Numbered from the stretch's first letter, positions 16,948-26,161 are shown. The stretch: DNA of 64,000 nt from Actinoallomurus purpureus (GCF_024055795.1 NZ_JAMXMY010000028.1:58886-122885), one strand, 5' to 3'. The notes: generated from the letters alone by a model not told the origin. Program-made: numbers and translations.

Positions 16948-18471
16948 ATGAAGATCACCCTGAAACCCCTCGTCAGGACGCTTGCCGTCCTCATCGGGCT
17001 GGTCGCCGTCCTCGGCCTCGTCCAGCCGCCCGTGATGGCCGCCACCGCCTCCCGCGCGACCGCCGCCGGCACCTTCAACGTCAAGGACTACGGCGCGAAG
17101 GGCGACGGCGACGCCAACGACACCTCCGCGATCAACAAGGCCATCACCGCGGCCAACGACGCGGGCGGCGGCACGGTGCGCTTCCCGTCGGGGACCTACA
17201 AGTCCTCGAACACCATCCATATGAAGAGCAACGTCACGCTCCAGCTCGACTCCGGCTCCACCGTCAAGGGCGCGAGCGGGACCGGCTACGACAAGCCCGA
17301 GTCGAACTCCAACGACAAGTACCAGGACTACGGGCACAGCCACTTCCACAACGCGATGATCTGGGGCGACAAGCTCACGAACATCGGCTTCACCGGCTCC
17401 GGGACCATCGACGGCGGCGGTCACCTGATCACCGGAAACCCGGACAGCGGCCAGGCGGACAAGATCATCTCGCTGACCCGTTGCACGAACCTGACGCTCA
17501 GCGGGATCACGCTGCGGCGCGGCGGGCACTTCGCGGCGCTGATCAACGGCTGCGACCAGGTCACGTCCGACCACCTGACCATCGACACGGCCAGTGACCG
17601 CGACGGCTGGAACATCATCAGCACGACCAACGTCACGATCACCAACGCGAACATCGCCGCCAACGACGACGCCCTGCCGTTCAAGAGCGACTACGCCCTC
17701 GGCTCCAAACTGCCGAACGGCCACGTCACGGTCACCGACTCGAAGCTGTCGGCCAAGTGCTGCAACGCGCTGATGTTCGGCTCGGAGACCTGCGGCGACT
17801 TCACGGACTACCGGTTCTCCCACATCACCATCACCGGGGCGCAGAAGTCCGGCCTCGGCCTGGTGTCGATGGACGGCGCGAACATCTCCGACGTGCACTA
17901 CAGCGACATCACGATGTCCGGCGTACGCTCGCCGATCATGCTCAAGGTCGGCACCCGGAAACGCTGCGGCAACAGCCCCGGCGTCGGCCACATCTCGAAC
18001 ATCACGTACGACAACGTCACCGGCACCGGCGCGAGCCCGTCGTTCAGCCCCACCATCTGGGGCCAGTCCGGCGGCAACCAGATCAGCAACGTGACGTTCA
18101 CCAACGTCGACCTGACGGTTCCCGGCGGCAACGGCACGATGGGCACCGGCGTCCCCAGCGACAGCGGCGACTACAACCCCAAGAGCATCGGCACCCGCCC
18201 GGCGTACGGCTGGTACATCCACAACGCGAACACCATCAAGTTCGTGAACGGCTCCGTCAAGTTCGCCAAGGACGACGGCCGGCCGGCGGTCATCGCCAAC
18301 GCGGGCAGCGCGATCAGCTTCGACCACTTCACCGCGCAGCGCGGCGGCGACAGCCCCTCGGACCTGCTGTTCCAGAACGTCACCGGCTACTGCGCGGCGT
18401 CGAGCACCAACACCTCCGGCGGCGCGCTGCGCGTCGGTTCCAGCGGCTCGACCGAGTCCTGCGGGGGCTGA
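16948..18471 (+). CDS. secreted GH28-like polygalacturonase/rhamnogalacturonase
   Basis: A 507-aa protein with signal peptide (about 1-31, ending VMA) and a right-handed parallel beta-helix. The family start FNVKDYGAKGDGDANDT is textbook for GH28/pectate-lyase-like proteins; a central ANDDAL gives the catalytic Asp pair D240/D241, and SDRDGWN replaces the NTDG motif. The GHG motif is replaced by LMFGSE, so it belongs to a divergent exo- or rhamnogalacturonase-like branch rather than classical endopolygalacturonase. Many NITxTN-like turns reflect the coils. Located 40 nt behind GH105 and 2 nt before the GH27 gene in the same operon. Confidence 0.84.
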   Translation: MKITLKPLVRTLAVLIGLVAVLGLVQPPVMAATASRATAAGTFNVKDYGAKGDGDANDTSAINKAITAANDAGGGTVRFPSGTYKSSNTIHMKSNVTLQLDSGSTVKGASGTGYDKPESNSNDKYQDYGHSHFHNAMIWGDKLTNIGFTGSGTIDGGGHLITGNPDSGQADKIISLTRCTNLTLSGITLRRGGHFAALINGCDQVTSDHLTIDTASDRDGWNIISTTNVTITNANIAANDDALPFKSDYALGSKLPNGHVTVTDSKLSAKCCNALMFGSETCGDFTDYRFSHITITGAQKSGLGLVSMDGANISDVHYSDITMSGVRSPIMLKVGTRKRCGNSPGVGHISNITYDNVTGTGASPSFSPTIWGQSGGNQISNVTFTNVDLTVPGGNGTMGTGVPSDSGDYNPKSIGTRPAYGWYIHNANTIKFVNGSVKFAKDDGRPAVIANAGSAISFDHFTAQRGGDSPSDLLFQNVTGYCAASSTNTSGGALRVGSSGSTESCGG

Positions 18472-18473
18472 CG

Positions 18474-19808
18474 ATGAGATCCCGCATCGCGGCGCTCGCC
18501 CTGGCGGCGGCCACGGCCGCCGCCACGGGCGCGGCGCTCACGACCCCCGCCGCGCACGCGTCGGACAACGGCCTGTCGGTCCGGCCCGCGATGGGCTGGA
18601 GCAGCTGGAGCTTCGTCCGCCGCTGGCCGACCGAGGCGAAGATCAAGGCCCAGGCCGACGCCCTCGCGAGCAGCGGCCTGAGCGACCACGGCTTCGTCTA
18701 CATCAACCTCGACGACTTCTGGCAGAAGTGCGACTCGAACGGCTTCACCGTCGACTCGTACGGGCGCTGGGCCGTCGACACGTCCAAGTTCCCCTCCGGC
18801 ATCAAGGCGCTCGCCGACCACATCCACGGCGAAGGACTGAAGTTCGGCTTCTACGTGACGCCCGGCATCGCCAAGAACGCCGTCACGAAGAACACCCCGA
18901 TCGAGGGCACGTCGTACCACGCGAAGGACATCGCGGACACGTCCAAGACGGAGAAGAACTACAACTGCAAGAACATGTACTACATCGACTACTCCAAGGC
19001 GGGCGCCCAGGAGTTCGTGAACTCCTGGGCACGGCTGTTCGCCTCGTGGGGAGTCGACTACCTCAAGATCGACGGCGTGGGCAGCGCGGACATCCCGGAC
19101 GTCCAGGCGTGGGACACGGCGCTGCGCGCCACCGGCCGGCCGATCAACTTCGCGCTGTCCAACAACCTGCCGATCGCCAACGCGGCGACCTGGAAGAAGC
19201 TGGCCAACAGCTGGCGCACCCAGGGCGACGTCGAGTGCTACTGCGGGTCGGGTTCCAACGGCAGCGGCTATCCGCTGACGGACTGGTCGCACGTCTCGAC
19301 CCGGTTCGGGTCGGCCGCGACCTGGCAGCAGTACGCCGGGCCGGGCGGCTGGAACGACCTCGACTCCCTCGAGATCGGCAACGGTGACCAGGCCGGCCTG
19401 ACCGCCGACCAGCGACGGTCGATGTTCACGCTCTGGGCGATGGCGGCCTCGCCGCTGCTGCTCGGCACCGACCTGACCGACCTGAACAGCACCGACAAGG
19501 CGATGCTGACCAACGACCGCCTCATCGGCGTCGACCAGGACGGCGTCGCCGCCGGCCGCGTCGTGAACAGCGGCGTCAAGCAGGTCTGGCGCAAGAAGGA
19601 GGCGAACGGCGACTACGTCGTGGCGCTGTTCAACACCGGGACCTCCGGCAGCTCCACCGTCAGCGTCACCTGGTCCCAGGTCGGCTTCTCCGGCAGCGCC
19701 GACGTCACCGACCTGTGGTCGGGCAAGGACACCGGCACCGTGGCGACGTCCTACAGCGCCACGCTCCGGCCCGGAGAGACGCGCCTGATCCGCGCTCATC
19801 CCCTCTGA
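18474..19808 (+). CDS. secreted GH27 alpha-galactosidase
   Basis: A 444-aa GH27 enzyme. Signal peptide about 1-29; GWSSWSF opens the barrel (GWNSW variant); nucleophile D200 in YLKIDG; acid/base D252 in SWRTQGD; PGGWNDLDSLEIGNG is the characteristic substrate-binding loop; a small C-terminal beta-sandwich ends the protein. Retaining hydrolysis of terminal alpha-galactose, or beta-L-arabinopyranose in some members. ATG 18474 lies 2 nt after the GH28 stop. Beta-arabinopyranosidase activity would fit pectic side chains but cannot be decided here. Confidence 0.9.
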   Translation: MRSRIAALALAAATAAATGAALTTPAAHASDNGLSVRPAMGWSSWSFVRRWPTEAKIKAQADALASSGLSDHGFVYINLDDFWQKCDSNGFTVDSYGRWAVDTSKFPSGIKALADHIHGEGLKFGFYVTPGIAKNAVTKNTPIEGTSYHAKDIADTSKTEKNYNCKNMYYIDYSKAGAQEFVNSWARLFASWGVDYLKIDGVGSADIPDVQAWDTALRATGRPINFALSNNLPIANAATWKKLANSWRTQGDVECYCGSGSNGSGYPLTDWSHVSTRFGSAATWQQYAGPGGWNDLDSLEIGNGDQAGLTADQRRSMFTLWAMAASPLLLGTDLTDLNSTDKAMLTNDRLIGVDQDGVAAGRVVNSGVKQVWRKKEANGDYVVALFNTGTSGSSTVSVTWSQVGFSGSADVTDLWSGKDTGTVATSYSATLRPGETRLIRAHPL

Positions 19809-19824
19809 CCCCGACCGTCCCCAT

Positions 19825-19862
19825 GCGGTGGGCCGCTCCAGCCCCTCAGGGCGGCCCACCGC
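19825..19862. terminator. terminator or attenuator between GH27 and second GH29-like gene
   Basis: Perfect 12-bp stem (19825-19836 with 19851-19862), 14-nt loop, 16 nt after the GH27 stop. Marks the end of the first hydrolase operon, or partly attenuates readthrough into the second GH29-like gene and the pqq genes. Confidence 0.7.
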
Positions 19863-19926
19863 GCCCTACATCAGGCGACCACCTCATGAATCACCCGGAA
19901 CGCCGCACCCCTGGGAGCGAGAAACG

Positions 19927-21711
19927 ATGCGTTCGAAAGCGGCCGCCCTCCTGGCGGCCCTGGCCCTGGCCCTCACCATGAGCGTGACGTCCTCGGCACG
20001 GGCCGAACTGTTCCACCCCCGCCAGATCTGGCTACGGAACTCCACCGCGGGGCTGTTCCTGCACTGGGGCATGCGCACGAACCCCGGCTACACCGACTGC
20101 GCCGCCTGGGAGAAGGCGGTGACCGACGGCGGCTGGGACCCGGCCTACTGGGTGCGCGAGGCGCGGAAGCTGCACGCGTCGTACCTGGTGCTCGCCAGCT
20201 TCCACAGCCGGCTCGGCTACTCCCGGCCCTGGCCGTCGAAGATCCCCGGGAGCTGCAGCACCAAGCGCGACTTCCTCGGCGAACTGATCAAGGCGGCGCG
20301 GGCGAAGGGCCTGCGGGTCATCCTCTACATGACCGACGATCCGAAGTGGCACGACGAAAGTGGCCACGAATGGCTTGACTCCGCCGCTTACTCGGCCTAC
20401 AAGGGCAAGGGTGTTGATCTTACGACGCGTCCCGGCTTCGGCGAGTTCAGCTGGGACAACTTCGTGGAGGTCATGCACAACTACCCGGGCCTGGCCGGGT
20501 TCTGGATCGACAACGACAACGAGTACTGGGAGCAGAACGGCCTGTACGAGCTGATCCGCAAGGAACGCCCGGACATGCTGCTGTCCAACAACAACGAGGA
20601 CACGCCGATCATGGACACGGTCAGCAACGAGCAGAAGACCGGCATGACCCCGGCGTACGACTACCCCGCCGCCACCTGGACCCCGATGCCCCGGCTCACC
20701 GAGGCCGACTTCAAGCTGCCCACCAAGGGCGCCTGGTGGTACGACGGGAGCGACTCCGACATCGACTACCCGGTCAGCGTCGGCCGGTACATCACGAACG
20801 CGGGCGCCTCGATCAAGAACCTGATCGCCGAGACCGCGATGGTGAACGGGCGGTTCCCGGACAAGCAGGAAGCCTTCAACGACTTCCTCGACAAGTACCT
20901 CGACCCGATCTGGGAGTCGATCCACGGTACCGAGGGCGGCGGCTACATGTACGGCGGCCTGCAGCCCGGCGCCTGGAACGACGGCGCGTACGGCACCGTC
21001 ACGGTCGCCAAGACCAACCCCCACCGGAACTACCTGCACGTCCTGACCAGGCCGTCGGGTGACACGCTCACCGTCCGCGACAACGGCTACCGGGTCGCGC
21101 GCGTGACCGACGTACGGACCGGGCACCGGTTCGCCTTCACCCAGGCGAACGGGCGGGTGACCATCTCCGGCATCACGAACTGGGACACCTACGACACCGT
21201 GTTCCGCGTCGACCTGGCCGGCCGCCAGGGCCTGTACCGGAACGTCGCCGCCACCGCGACGGCCTCCGCCGACGACCACCCGGCGGCGAACCTCACCGAC
21301 GGCGGCTACCTGAACTACTGGGACAGCAACGCGACCGTGCCGGTGTCGATCACGCTCGACCTGCGGCGGCGCGGCCCGGTCCGCTTCCTCGCCCTCAACC
21401 AGCGGGAGAACTCCCCGACGCACAACCGCGAGACGTTCGGCCGCAAGGAGGACTCCGCCCGCATCAAGGACTACGAGGTCTACGTCAGCGATGACGGCGT
21501 GACCTGGGGCGACCCGATCAAGACCGGGGTGCTGGAGAGCGCGAAGGCCGTGCGCTTCATCGACCTGCCGCCGACCACGGCGCGGTACATCAAGCTGGAG
21601 GTCGACAGCACCTGGGCCGCCGAGACCGTGCCGGCGTTCTACAAGAAGCTCGCGATCGACGAGATCCACGTGGGCTGGGGCTTCCCCTCCGGCCGCGGAG
21701 GCTCTCGATGA
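19927..21711 (+). CDS. secreted GH29 (alpha-L-fucosidase)-like protein, paralogue 2
   Basis: A 594-aa exported protein collinear with the one at 13943-15703. Signal peptide ends about residue 26 (ARA); GLFLHWG at 42-48; D195 in FWIDND matches D198 of the paralogue; C-terminal F5/8C-like domain from about 450. Long stretches are nearly identical between the two (for instance the SNNNEDTPIMDTVSNEQKTG stretch), while the signal peptides and C-termini differ, suggesting duplication followed by divergence. It precedes pqqA by 64 nt with no hairpin between, so hydrolase and PQQ genes may share a transcript. Confidence 0.8.
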   Translation: MRSKAAALLAALALALTMSVTSSARAELFHPRQIWLRNSTAGLFLHWGMRTNPGYTDCAAWEKAVTDGGWDPAYWVREARKLHASYLVLASFHSRLGYSRPWPSKIPGSCSTKRDFLGELIKAARAKGLRVILYMTDDPKWHDESGHEWLDSAAYSAYKGKGVDLTTRPGFGEFSWDNFVEVMHNYPGLAGFWIDNDNEYWEQNGLYELIRKERPDMLLSNNNEDTPIMDTVSNEQKTGMTPAYDYPAATWTPMPRLTEADFKLPTKGAWWYDGSDSDIDYPVSVGRYITNAGASIKNLIAETAMVNGRFPDKQEAFNDFLDKYLDPIWESIHGTEGGGYMYGGLQPGAWNDGAYGTVTVAKTNPHRNYLHVLTRPSGDTLTVRDNGYRVARVTDVRTGHRFAFTQANGRVTISGITNWDTYDTVFRVDLAGRQGLYRNVAATATASADDHPAANLTDGGYLNYWDSNATVPVSITLDLRRRGPVRFLALNQRENSPTHNRETFGRKEDSARIKDYEVYVSDDGVTWGDPIKTGVLESAKAVRFIDLPPTTARYIKLEVDSTWAAETVPAFYKKLAIDEIHVGWGFPSGRGGSR

Positions 21712-21775
21712 GAGACGTCCGGCGGGCGCCGTCCGCCGGAGGCACCGAGCTGCCGCGATCGAAGGGATGGTGACG

Positions 21776-21898
21776 ATGGCTGACATCCACGGCAAGGGCA
21801 AGCGCCGGGGAAGCGAGCAGACGACCTGGAGGAAGCCCGACTACGAGATCGTCGAGACGTCGATGGAGGCGTCCGCGTACTTCCTGTCCACGCGGTAA
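21776..21898 (+). CDS. pqqA: PQQ precursor peptide PqqA
   Basis: A 40-residue peptide, too small for ordinary gene calling. Its C-terminal half WRKPDYEIVETSMEASAYFL has the PqqA hallmark ExxxY: E31 and Y35 would be the cross-linked glutamate and tyrosine that become PQQ. The W-x-K-P-x-Y segment upstream also matches known PqqA peptides. An N-terminal basic extension (MADIHGKGKRRG) makes it longer than the common 22-29 aa form. ATG 21776 has GAAGGG at 9 nt; an in-frame ATG at 21767 touches that site and is unlikely. Seven nt separate it from pqqB. Confidence 0.88.
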   Translation: MADIHGKGKRRGSEQTTWRKPDYEIVETSMEASAYFLSTR

Positions 21899-21905
21899 GA
21901 CGTCC

Positions 21906-22775
21906 GTGCTGCTGCAGATCCTGGGCACCGCCGCCGGTGGCGGTGTGCCCCAGTGGAACTGCGCATGCCCGGGGTGTGCCGGCGCCCGCTCCCACCCGGA
22001 GCGGCGGCGCCGGCACGCCTCGGCGGCGATCCGCGCCGGCGACCGGTGGTTCGTCATCAACGCCACACCGGACATCGCCGACCAGGTCGAGTTCTGCGGC
22101 ACGCCGGTGCCCGGCTCGCGGGACACCCCGCTGGCCGGAGTGATCCTCACCGACGCCGAACTCGACCACACCCTCGGCCTCGCGCGCCTGCGCGAGGCCT
22201 CGTCCGTGGACGTCATCGCGACACCGGCGGTGACCGGCGCGCTGTGCGACCGGCTCCGCATGAACGACGTCCTCTCCCCGTACACCCGCCTCACCTGGCA
22301 CGAACTCCCCGAGGACCGTCCCGTCCGGCTCGGCGGCAGCGTGACGGTGCGGGCCGTGCGCGTCTCGGGCAAGCGGCCCCGCTACGCCGCCGACGCCGAT
22401 GCCGGCGGCGCGTGGTCGGTGGCCCTGGTGCTCGCCGACGGCGACCGGACCGCGATCTACGCACCCTGCCTGGCCGACTGGCCGCCCTCCCTGGACTCGG
22501 TCTTCGCGATGGCCGACTGCGTGATCATCGACGGCACGTTCTGGGACGACGACGAGCCCCGCCGCATGGGGATCTCCGAGAAGACCGCCACCCAGATGGG
22601 GCACCTGCCGATCACCTGGACCGCCGGCCCGCTGTCACGGCTGCCGGCCCGGCGCCGTCTGTACACCCACCTCAACAACACCAACCCCCTCGTCGACCCG
22701 ACCGCCCCGGCGCACGCGTCGCTGGCGGCCCTGGGCATCGAGGTCGCGCCCGACAGGACGGTGATCGAGCTGTGA
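21906..22775 (+). CDS. pqqB: PqqB, metallo-beta-lactamase-fold PQQ biosynthesis protein
   Basis: A 289-aa protein with the PqqB signature start LLQILGTAAGGGVPQWNC followed by the CxxC pair (CACPGC), then DAELDHTLGL, GHLPI and THLNNTNP near the C-terminus. Family role: iron-dependent hydroxylation of the cross-linked Glu-Tyr intermediate. GTG start without a good ribosome site of its own, so translation probably follows from pqqA. Stop overlaps pqqC by 4 bp. Confidence 0.95.
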   Translation: MLLQILGTAAGGGVPQWNCACPGCAGARSHPERRRRHASAAIRAGDRWFVINATPDIADQVEFCGTPVPGSRDTPLAGVILTDAELDHTLGLARLREASSVDVIATPAVTGALCDRLRMNDVLSPYTRLTWHELPEDRPVRLGGSVTVRAVRVSGKRPRYAADADAGGAWSVALVLADGDRTAIYAPCLADWPPSLDSVFAMADCVIIDGTFWDDDEPRRMGISEKTATQMGHLPITWTAGPLSRLPARRRLYTHLNNTNPLVDPTAPAHASLAALGIEVAPDRTVIEL

Positions 22776-23473
22776 GCATCGCCGATACGGAGATGGCCCC
22801 CTGGACGACGGTGGAGTTCGAGGAGCGACTGCGCGACGTGGTCGCGCGCCGCTACCACCACCGGCATCCGTTCAACCTGCGGATGCACGAGGGCACGCTC
22901 ACCCCCGAGGAGCTGCGGCGCTGGGTCCTCAACCGCTTCCACTACCAGCGCCACATCCCGATCAAGGACGCCCTGATCCTGGCGAAGCTGGACACGCCCG
23001 AGCTGCGCCGGATGTGGATCCACCGCATCCACGACCACGACGGCACCGCCCCGGGCGAGGGCGGCATCGCACGCTGGCTGCGGCTCGGCGACGCGGTCGG
23101 CCTCGAACGGGCCCGGCTGCTGTCGGGCGAGGAGGTGCTGCCGGGCGTGCGCCTCGCCGTCGACGGCTACGTCAACTTCTGCCGCCTGCGCTCCCCGCTG
23201 GAGGCCGTCGCGTCCTCGCTGACCGAGCTGTTCGCCCCGGACCTCATGCGGGTGCGCATCGAGGCCTTCGAACGCCACTATCCCTGGGTCGACGCGGCCG
23301 GGCTGCGCTACTTCCGCGGCCGGATCGCGCAGGGCCGGGGCGACAGTCAGGAGGCCATTGCCCTCGTCCTGGACTGGGCCCGGACCCGCGCCGACCAGGA
23401 GCGCGCGGTCGCCGCCCTGTCCTTCAAGTGCGACGTACTGTGGAGCCTCCTCGACGCCGTGGAGCGCGGTTGA
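22772..23473 (+). CDS. pqqC: PqqC, pyrroloquinoline-quinone synthase
   Basis: A 233-aa cofactor-free oxidase that performs the final ring closure and eight-electron oxidation to PQQ. Recognised by RYHHRHPFNLRMHEG, the RFHYQRHIPIKDALI helix, the HDHDG loop and the C-terminal LSFKCDVLWSLLDAVE. GTG start gives a GTGA overlap with pqqB; an ATG at 22793 is a less likely alternative. Length is normal for the family. Confidence 0.96.
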   Translation: MSIADTEMAPWTTVEFEERLRDVVARRYHHRHPFNLRMHEGTLTPEELRRWVLNRFHYQRHIPIKDALILAKLDTPELRRMWIHRIHDHDGTAPGEGGIARWLRLGDAVGLERARLLSGEEVLPGVRLAVDGYVNFCRLRSPLEAVASSLTELFAPDLMRVRIEAFERHYPWVDAAGLRYFRGRIAQGRGDSQEAIALVLDWARTRADQERAVAALSFKCDVLWSLLDAVERG

Positions 23474-23730
23474 ACGCCGAGTGGCGGCCCGCCCTGGCCG
23501 CCTCGATCAGGCTGCGCCACGACCGGGTGCGCGACAAGGACCTGCTCGTAATGCCGGAACGGGTCGTCGTCCTGAACCCGGAGGCGGGCCGCATCCTGCG
23601 GCTGTGCGACGGCAGCCGTACGACGACGCAGATCGTCGACGAGCTGGCGGCGGATTTCCCGGACGTGTCCGTCGCCGACGACGTCGGCGAGTTCCTCATG
23701 CGCGTGCGCGGCGAGGGGTGGGTGCGTTGA
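23470..23730 (+). CDS. pqqD: PqqD, peptide chaperone for PqqA
   Basis: An 86-aa RiPP recognition protein that presents PqqA to PqqE. Shows the family pattern RHDRVRDKDLLVMPERVVVLN, ILRLCDG and the winged-helix tail DELAADFPD. TTG start overlaps the pqqC stop (TTGA). Separate from PqqC, unlike the PqqCD fusions of methylobacteria. Confidence 0.94.
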   Translation: MNAEWRPALAASIRLRHDRVRDKDLLVMPERVVVLNPEAGRILRLCDGSRTTTQIVDELAADFPDVSVADDVGEFLMRVRGEGWVR

Positions 23731-23747
23731 CCACCGAGGAGGTCGCC

Positions 23748-24830
23748 ATGGGCCCGGAGAGCGGCGTCGTTGATCCGCCGTGGGCGCTGCTGGCCGAGGT
23801 CACCCACGCGTGCCCGCTGCACTGCCCGTACTGCTCCAACCCGCTGGAGCTGGTGCGGCGCTCCACCGAGGTGGACACGGCCACGTGGGTCCGCCTCATG
23901 GAAGAGGCGGGCGACCTCGGCGTCGTGCACGCCCACATCTCCGGCGGCGAGCCCCTGCTGCGGCCCGACCTGGCCGAGATCGTGGCCGCCGCCGAGCGCG
24001 CCGGAATCTACACCCAGCTCGTCACCAGCGGCGTCGGTCTCGACGCGGACCGGCTCGGCGAGCTCACCGACGCCGGGCTGCACAGCGTCCAGCTCTCCGT
24101 CCAGGACGCCACGGCCGCCGCCTCCGACCACATCGCGGGCCGGCGGTCGTTCGCCGACAAGGAACGCGCGGCCGAGGTCGTACGCGACGCCGGCCTGCCC
24201 CTCGGTCTCAACGTCGTCCTGCACCGGCACAACCTCACCCACCTGGACGCCATCATCCGGCTCGGCGTGGAGTGGGGTGCCCAACGGATCGAGCTGGCCA
24301 ACACCCAGTTCTACGGGTGGGCGCTGCGCAACCGGACGGCGCTCCTGCCGGGCCGGGAGCTGCTCGCCACCGCCGAGGAGACCGTACGCCGCTGGCGCGA
24401 GCGGTCCTCGATCGAACTGATCTGGGTGGTGCCGGACTACTACGAGGGCATCGCCAAGCCGTGCATGGGGGGCTGGGGAAACCGCTCGATCACGATCGCC
24501 CCGGACGGACGCGTGCTGCCCTGCCCGGTCGCGTACGCGCTGCCGGACCTGTCACCGCCGAACGCTCGCGACCACTCCCTCGCCTGGATCTGGGAGCACT
24601 CCCCCGCCTTCAACGCCTACCGGGGCACCGCCTGGATGCGCGAGCCGTGCCGCACCTGCCCGCAGCGCGAGGCCGACTTCGGCGGCTGCCGCTGCCAGGC
24701 GTTCGCCCTCACCGGCGACGCGGCCCGTACGGACCCGGCCTGCCACCTGTCCCCCGACCACCACCTCATCCAGGAGCTCACCAAGAAGCCCGGGGCGGCC
24801 GAGTTCGTCTACCGCCGCCCCGGCGCGTGA
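23748..24830 (+). CDS. pqqE: PqqE, radical SAM Glu-Tyr cross-linking enzyme
   Basis: A 360-aa radical SAM/SPASM enzyme forming the C-C bond between Glu and Tyr of PqqA. SAM cluster C22-x3-C26-x2-C29 (CPLHCPYC), SGGEPLLRPDL, and the auxiliary cluster region PCMGGWGNRS, LPCPVA, CRTCPQREADFGGCRCQ. ATG 23748 is chosen because GAGGAGG lies 5 nt upstream; a TTG at 23727 overlapping the pqqD stop would add seven residues. Last gene of the operon; no pqqF/G-type protease is present, so leader removal must rely on a protease encoded elsewhere. Confidence 0.95.
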   Translation: MGPESGVVDPPWALLAEVTHACPLHCPYCSNPLELVRRSTEVDTATWVRLMEEAGDLGVVHAHISGGEPLLRPDLAEIVAAAERAGIYTQLVTSGVGLDADRLGELTDAGLHSVQLSVQDATAAASDHIAGRRSFADKERAAEVVRDAGLPLGLNVVLHRHNLTHLDAIIRLGVEWGAQRIELANTQFYGWALRNRTALLPGRELLATAEETVRRWRERSSIELIWVVPDYYEGIAKPCMGGWGNRSITIAPDGRVLPCPVAYALPDLSPPNARDHSLAWIWEHSPAFNAYRGTAWMREPCRTCPQREADFGGCRCQAFALTGDAARTDPACHLSPDHHLIQELTKKPGAAEFVYRRPGA

Positions 24831-24971
24831 CGGCCCCGGGAAGCAGCGTGGCCTCGCCGCGCTCGCTCGCCCTGGCCGTCGCATGGCCGCTGCCTGCCGG
24901 GCCGCCGGAGCCGCTCTGACCGGCTGATGTCGCGATCAGGGCGCTGTCCAGGCGTTCGCGCCCTTCGAACC

Positions 24972-26153
24972 TCATGCCTGGGAGCGAGCAATCTGTGCGG
25001 CTCCGAGTAGCTCCGCGTCGCCGCCGAGCTTTCCGACGGTGAGCGTCAGTGCTTGGTACGCCCCGGCAGGCATGTGCCGACGCAGTCCGTCATGGAGACC
25101 TTCGATGACGGGAGCGGCCGCGGGCCCGAGCGTCCCGTCCACGACGATCATTTGCGGGTTGAGCATGACGCAGGCGGGGGCGAGGTGTTGCCCGACCAAG
25201 CGGCCGAGGTCGTCGAGAACGCGCCGGACAGCGGGGTCGCCCTGGGCCACGAGCCCGAGAACGTCGTAGATGCTCACGTCGGCGCCGAGCAGTGGGCGCG
25301 CGGCGTCGAGGATCTGGTCGGGACTGGCGACCGTGCCCAGGCATCCGCGCGCCCCGCAGCGACACATCGGCCCGGCGGCGTCGACGTGGAGATGGGAGAG
25401 CTCGCCGGCGAGGCCGTTCGAGCCGCGCACAAGCTGACCGTTCACGACGAGCCCGGCACCCATCCCGGTGACCAGCTTCAGGTAGATGACGTGTTGGCGG
25501 CCCCGAGCCGCGCCGAACGCCACCTCGCCGAGTGCGGCGAGGTTGCACTCGTTGTCGACCGTCGCAGGCGCGGCGAAGGCAGCGGCCAGGTCCGGTGCGA
25601 GGTCGCTGAACAGCCACGCGGACATGGGCGGAGCATCCGCGGGACGCGCAACAGGCGCCTCGAGCCGCGAGAAGCCGGCGCCTTGCTGGTAAGGGAAGGG
25701 CAGGCCGAGGACGACGTGGTCCAGGGATGCCGAGCCGGCGGCCCTCTCGCGGGCGGCGGCCAGCAGCCGGGCGGCCTCGGCGACGATGTCCGGGCACTGC
25801 AGCCAGTCATACGGCTCCTCGACCCGCCCGAACAGCTGCCCGTCGGCGGAGACGAGGGCGGCACGGACGACCCGGTGCGTGACGACGACCGCGCCGACCA
25901 GGGACGCCCTGCGTACGAGCCGGAGCAGGGTGGCGGGCCGGCCCCGCACGCGCGCCGGATCGTGCCCGGATTTAGGAGCTTCTTCGAGTACGCCGCGTGC
26001 GAGCAGCCGGGCCGTCGCTCCCGTCACCGTGCTGACCGGAAGCGCGGCGAGCCGGGCGAGCTCGGCGCGGGTGAGTGCCTCGTGCTGGTCGAGGAGCTCG
26101 ACGACGCGCCGTTCCGCGCCACGAGGGCCCGCCGTCTCGAGTCCATGGCTCAC
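24972..26153 (-). CDS. ROK-family transcriptional repressor
   Basis: A 393-aa ROK regulator: N-terminal winged helix (ALTRAELARLAALPVSTVTGATARLLARGVLEE) joined to a sugar-kinase-like sensor domain. The ROK zinc site CRCGARGCLGT and the GELSHLHV helix are present; the kinase phosphate motif is weak, as usual for regulators. Family members bind a mono- or disaccharide and repress uptake or hydrolase genes. Divergent from the GH39 gene at 26319. GTG 26153 sits 8 nt from a perfect TATAAT, suggesting a leaderless transcript; a TTG at 26162 would add three residues. Confidence 0.9.
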   Translation of the reverse strand: MSHGLETAGPRGAERRVVELLDQHEALTRAELARLAALPVSTVTGATARLLARGVLEEAPKSGHDPARVRGRPATLLRLVRRASLVGAVVVTHRVVRAALVSADGQLFGRVEEPYDWLQCPDIVAEAARLLAAARERAAGSASLDHVVLGLPFPYQQGAGFSRLEAPVARPADAPPMSAWLFSDLAPDLAAAFAAPATVDNECNLAALGEVAFGAARGRQHVIYLKLVTGMGAGLVVNGQLVRGSNGLAGELSHLHVDAAGPMCRCGARGCLGTVASPDQILDAARPLLGADVSIYDVLGLVAQGDPAVRRVLDDLGRLVGQHLAPACVMLNPQMIVVDGTLGPAAAPVIEGLHDGLRRHMPAGAYQALTLTVGKLGGDAELLGAAQIARSQA

Positions 26154-26161
26154 GACTCGCA

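Noticed and set aside
24831..24971. Imperfect long hairpin between pqqE and the ROK gene (around 24831-24907)
   Set aside because: Complementarity is interrupted several times; it may terminate pqqE but is not distinguishable from background GC pairing.
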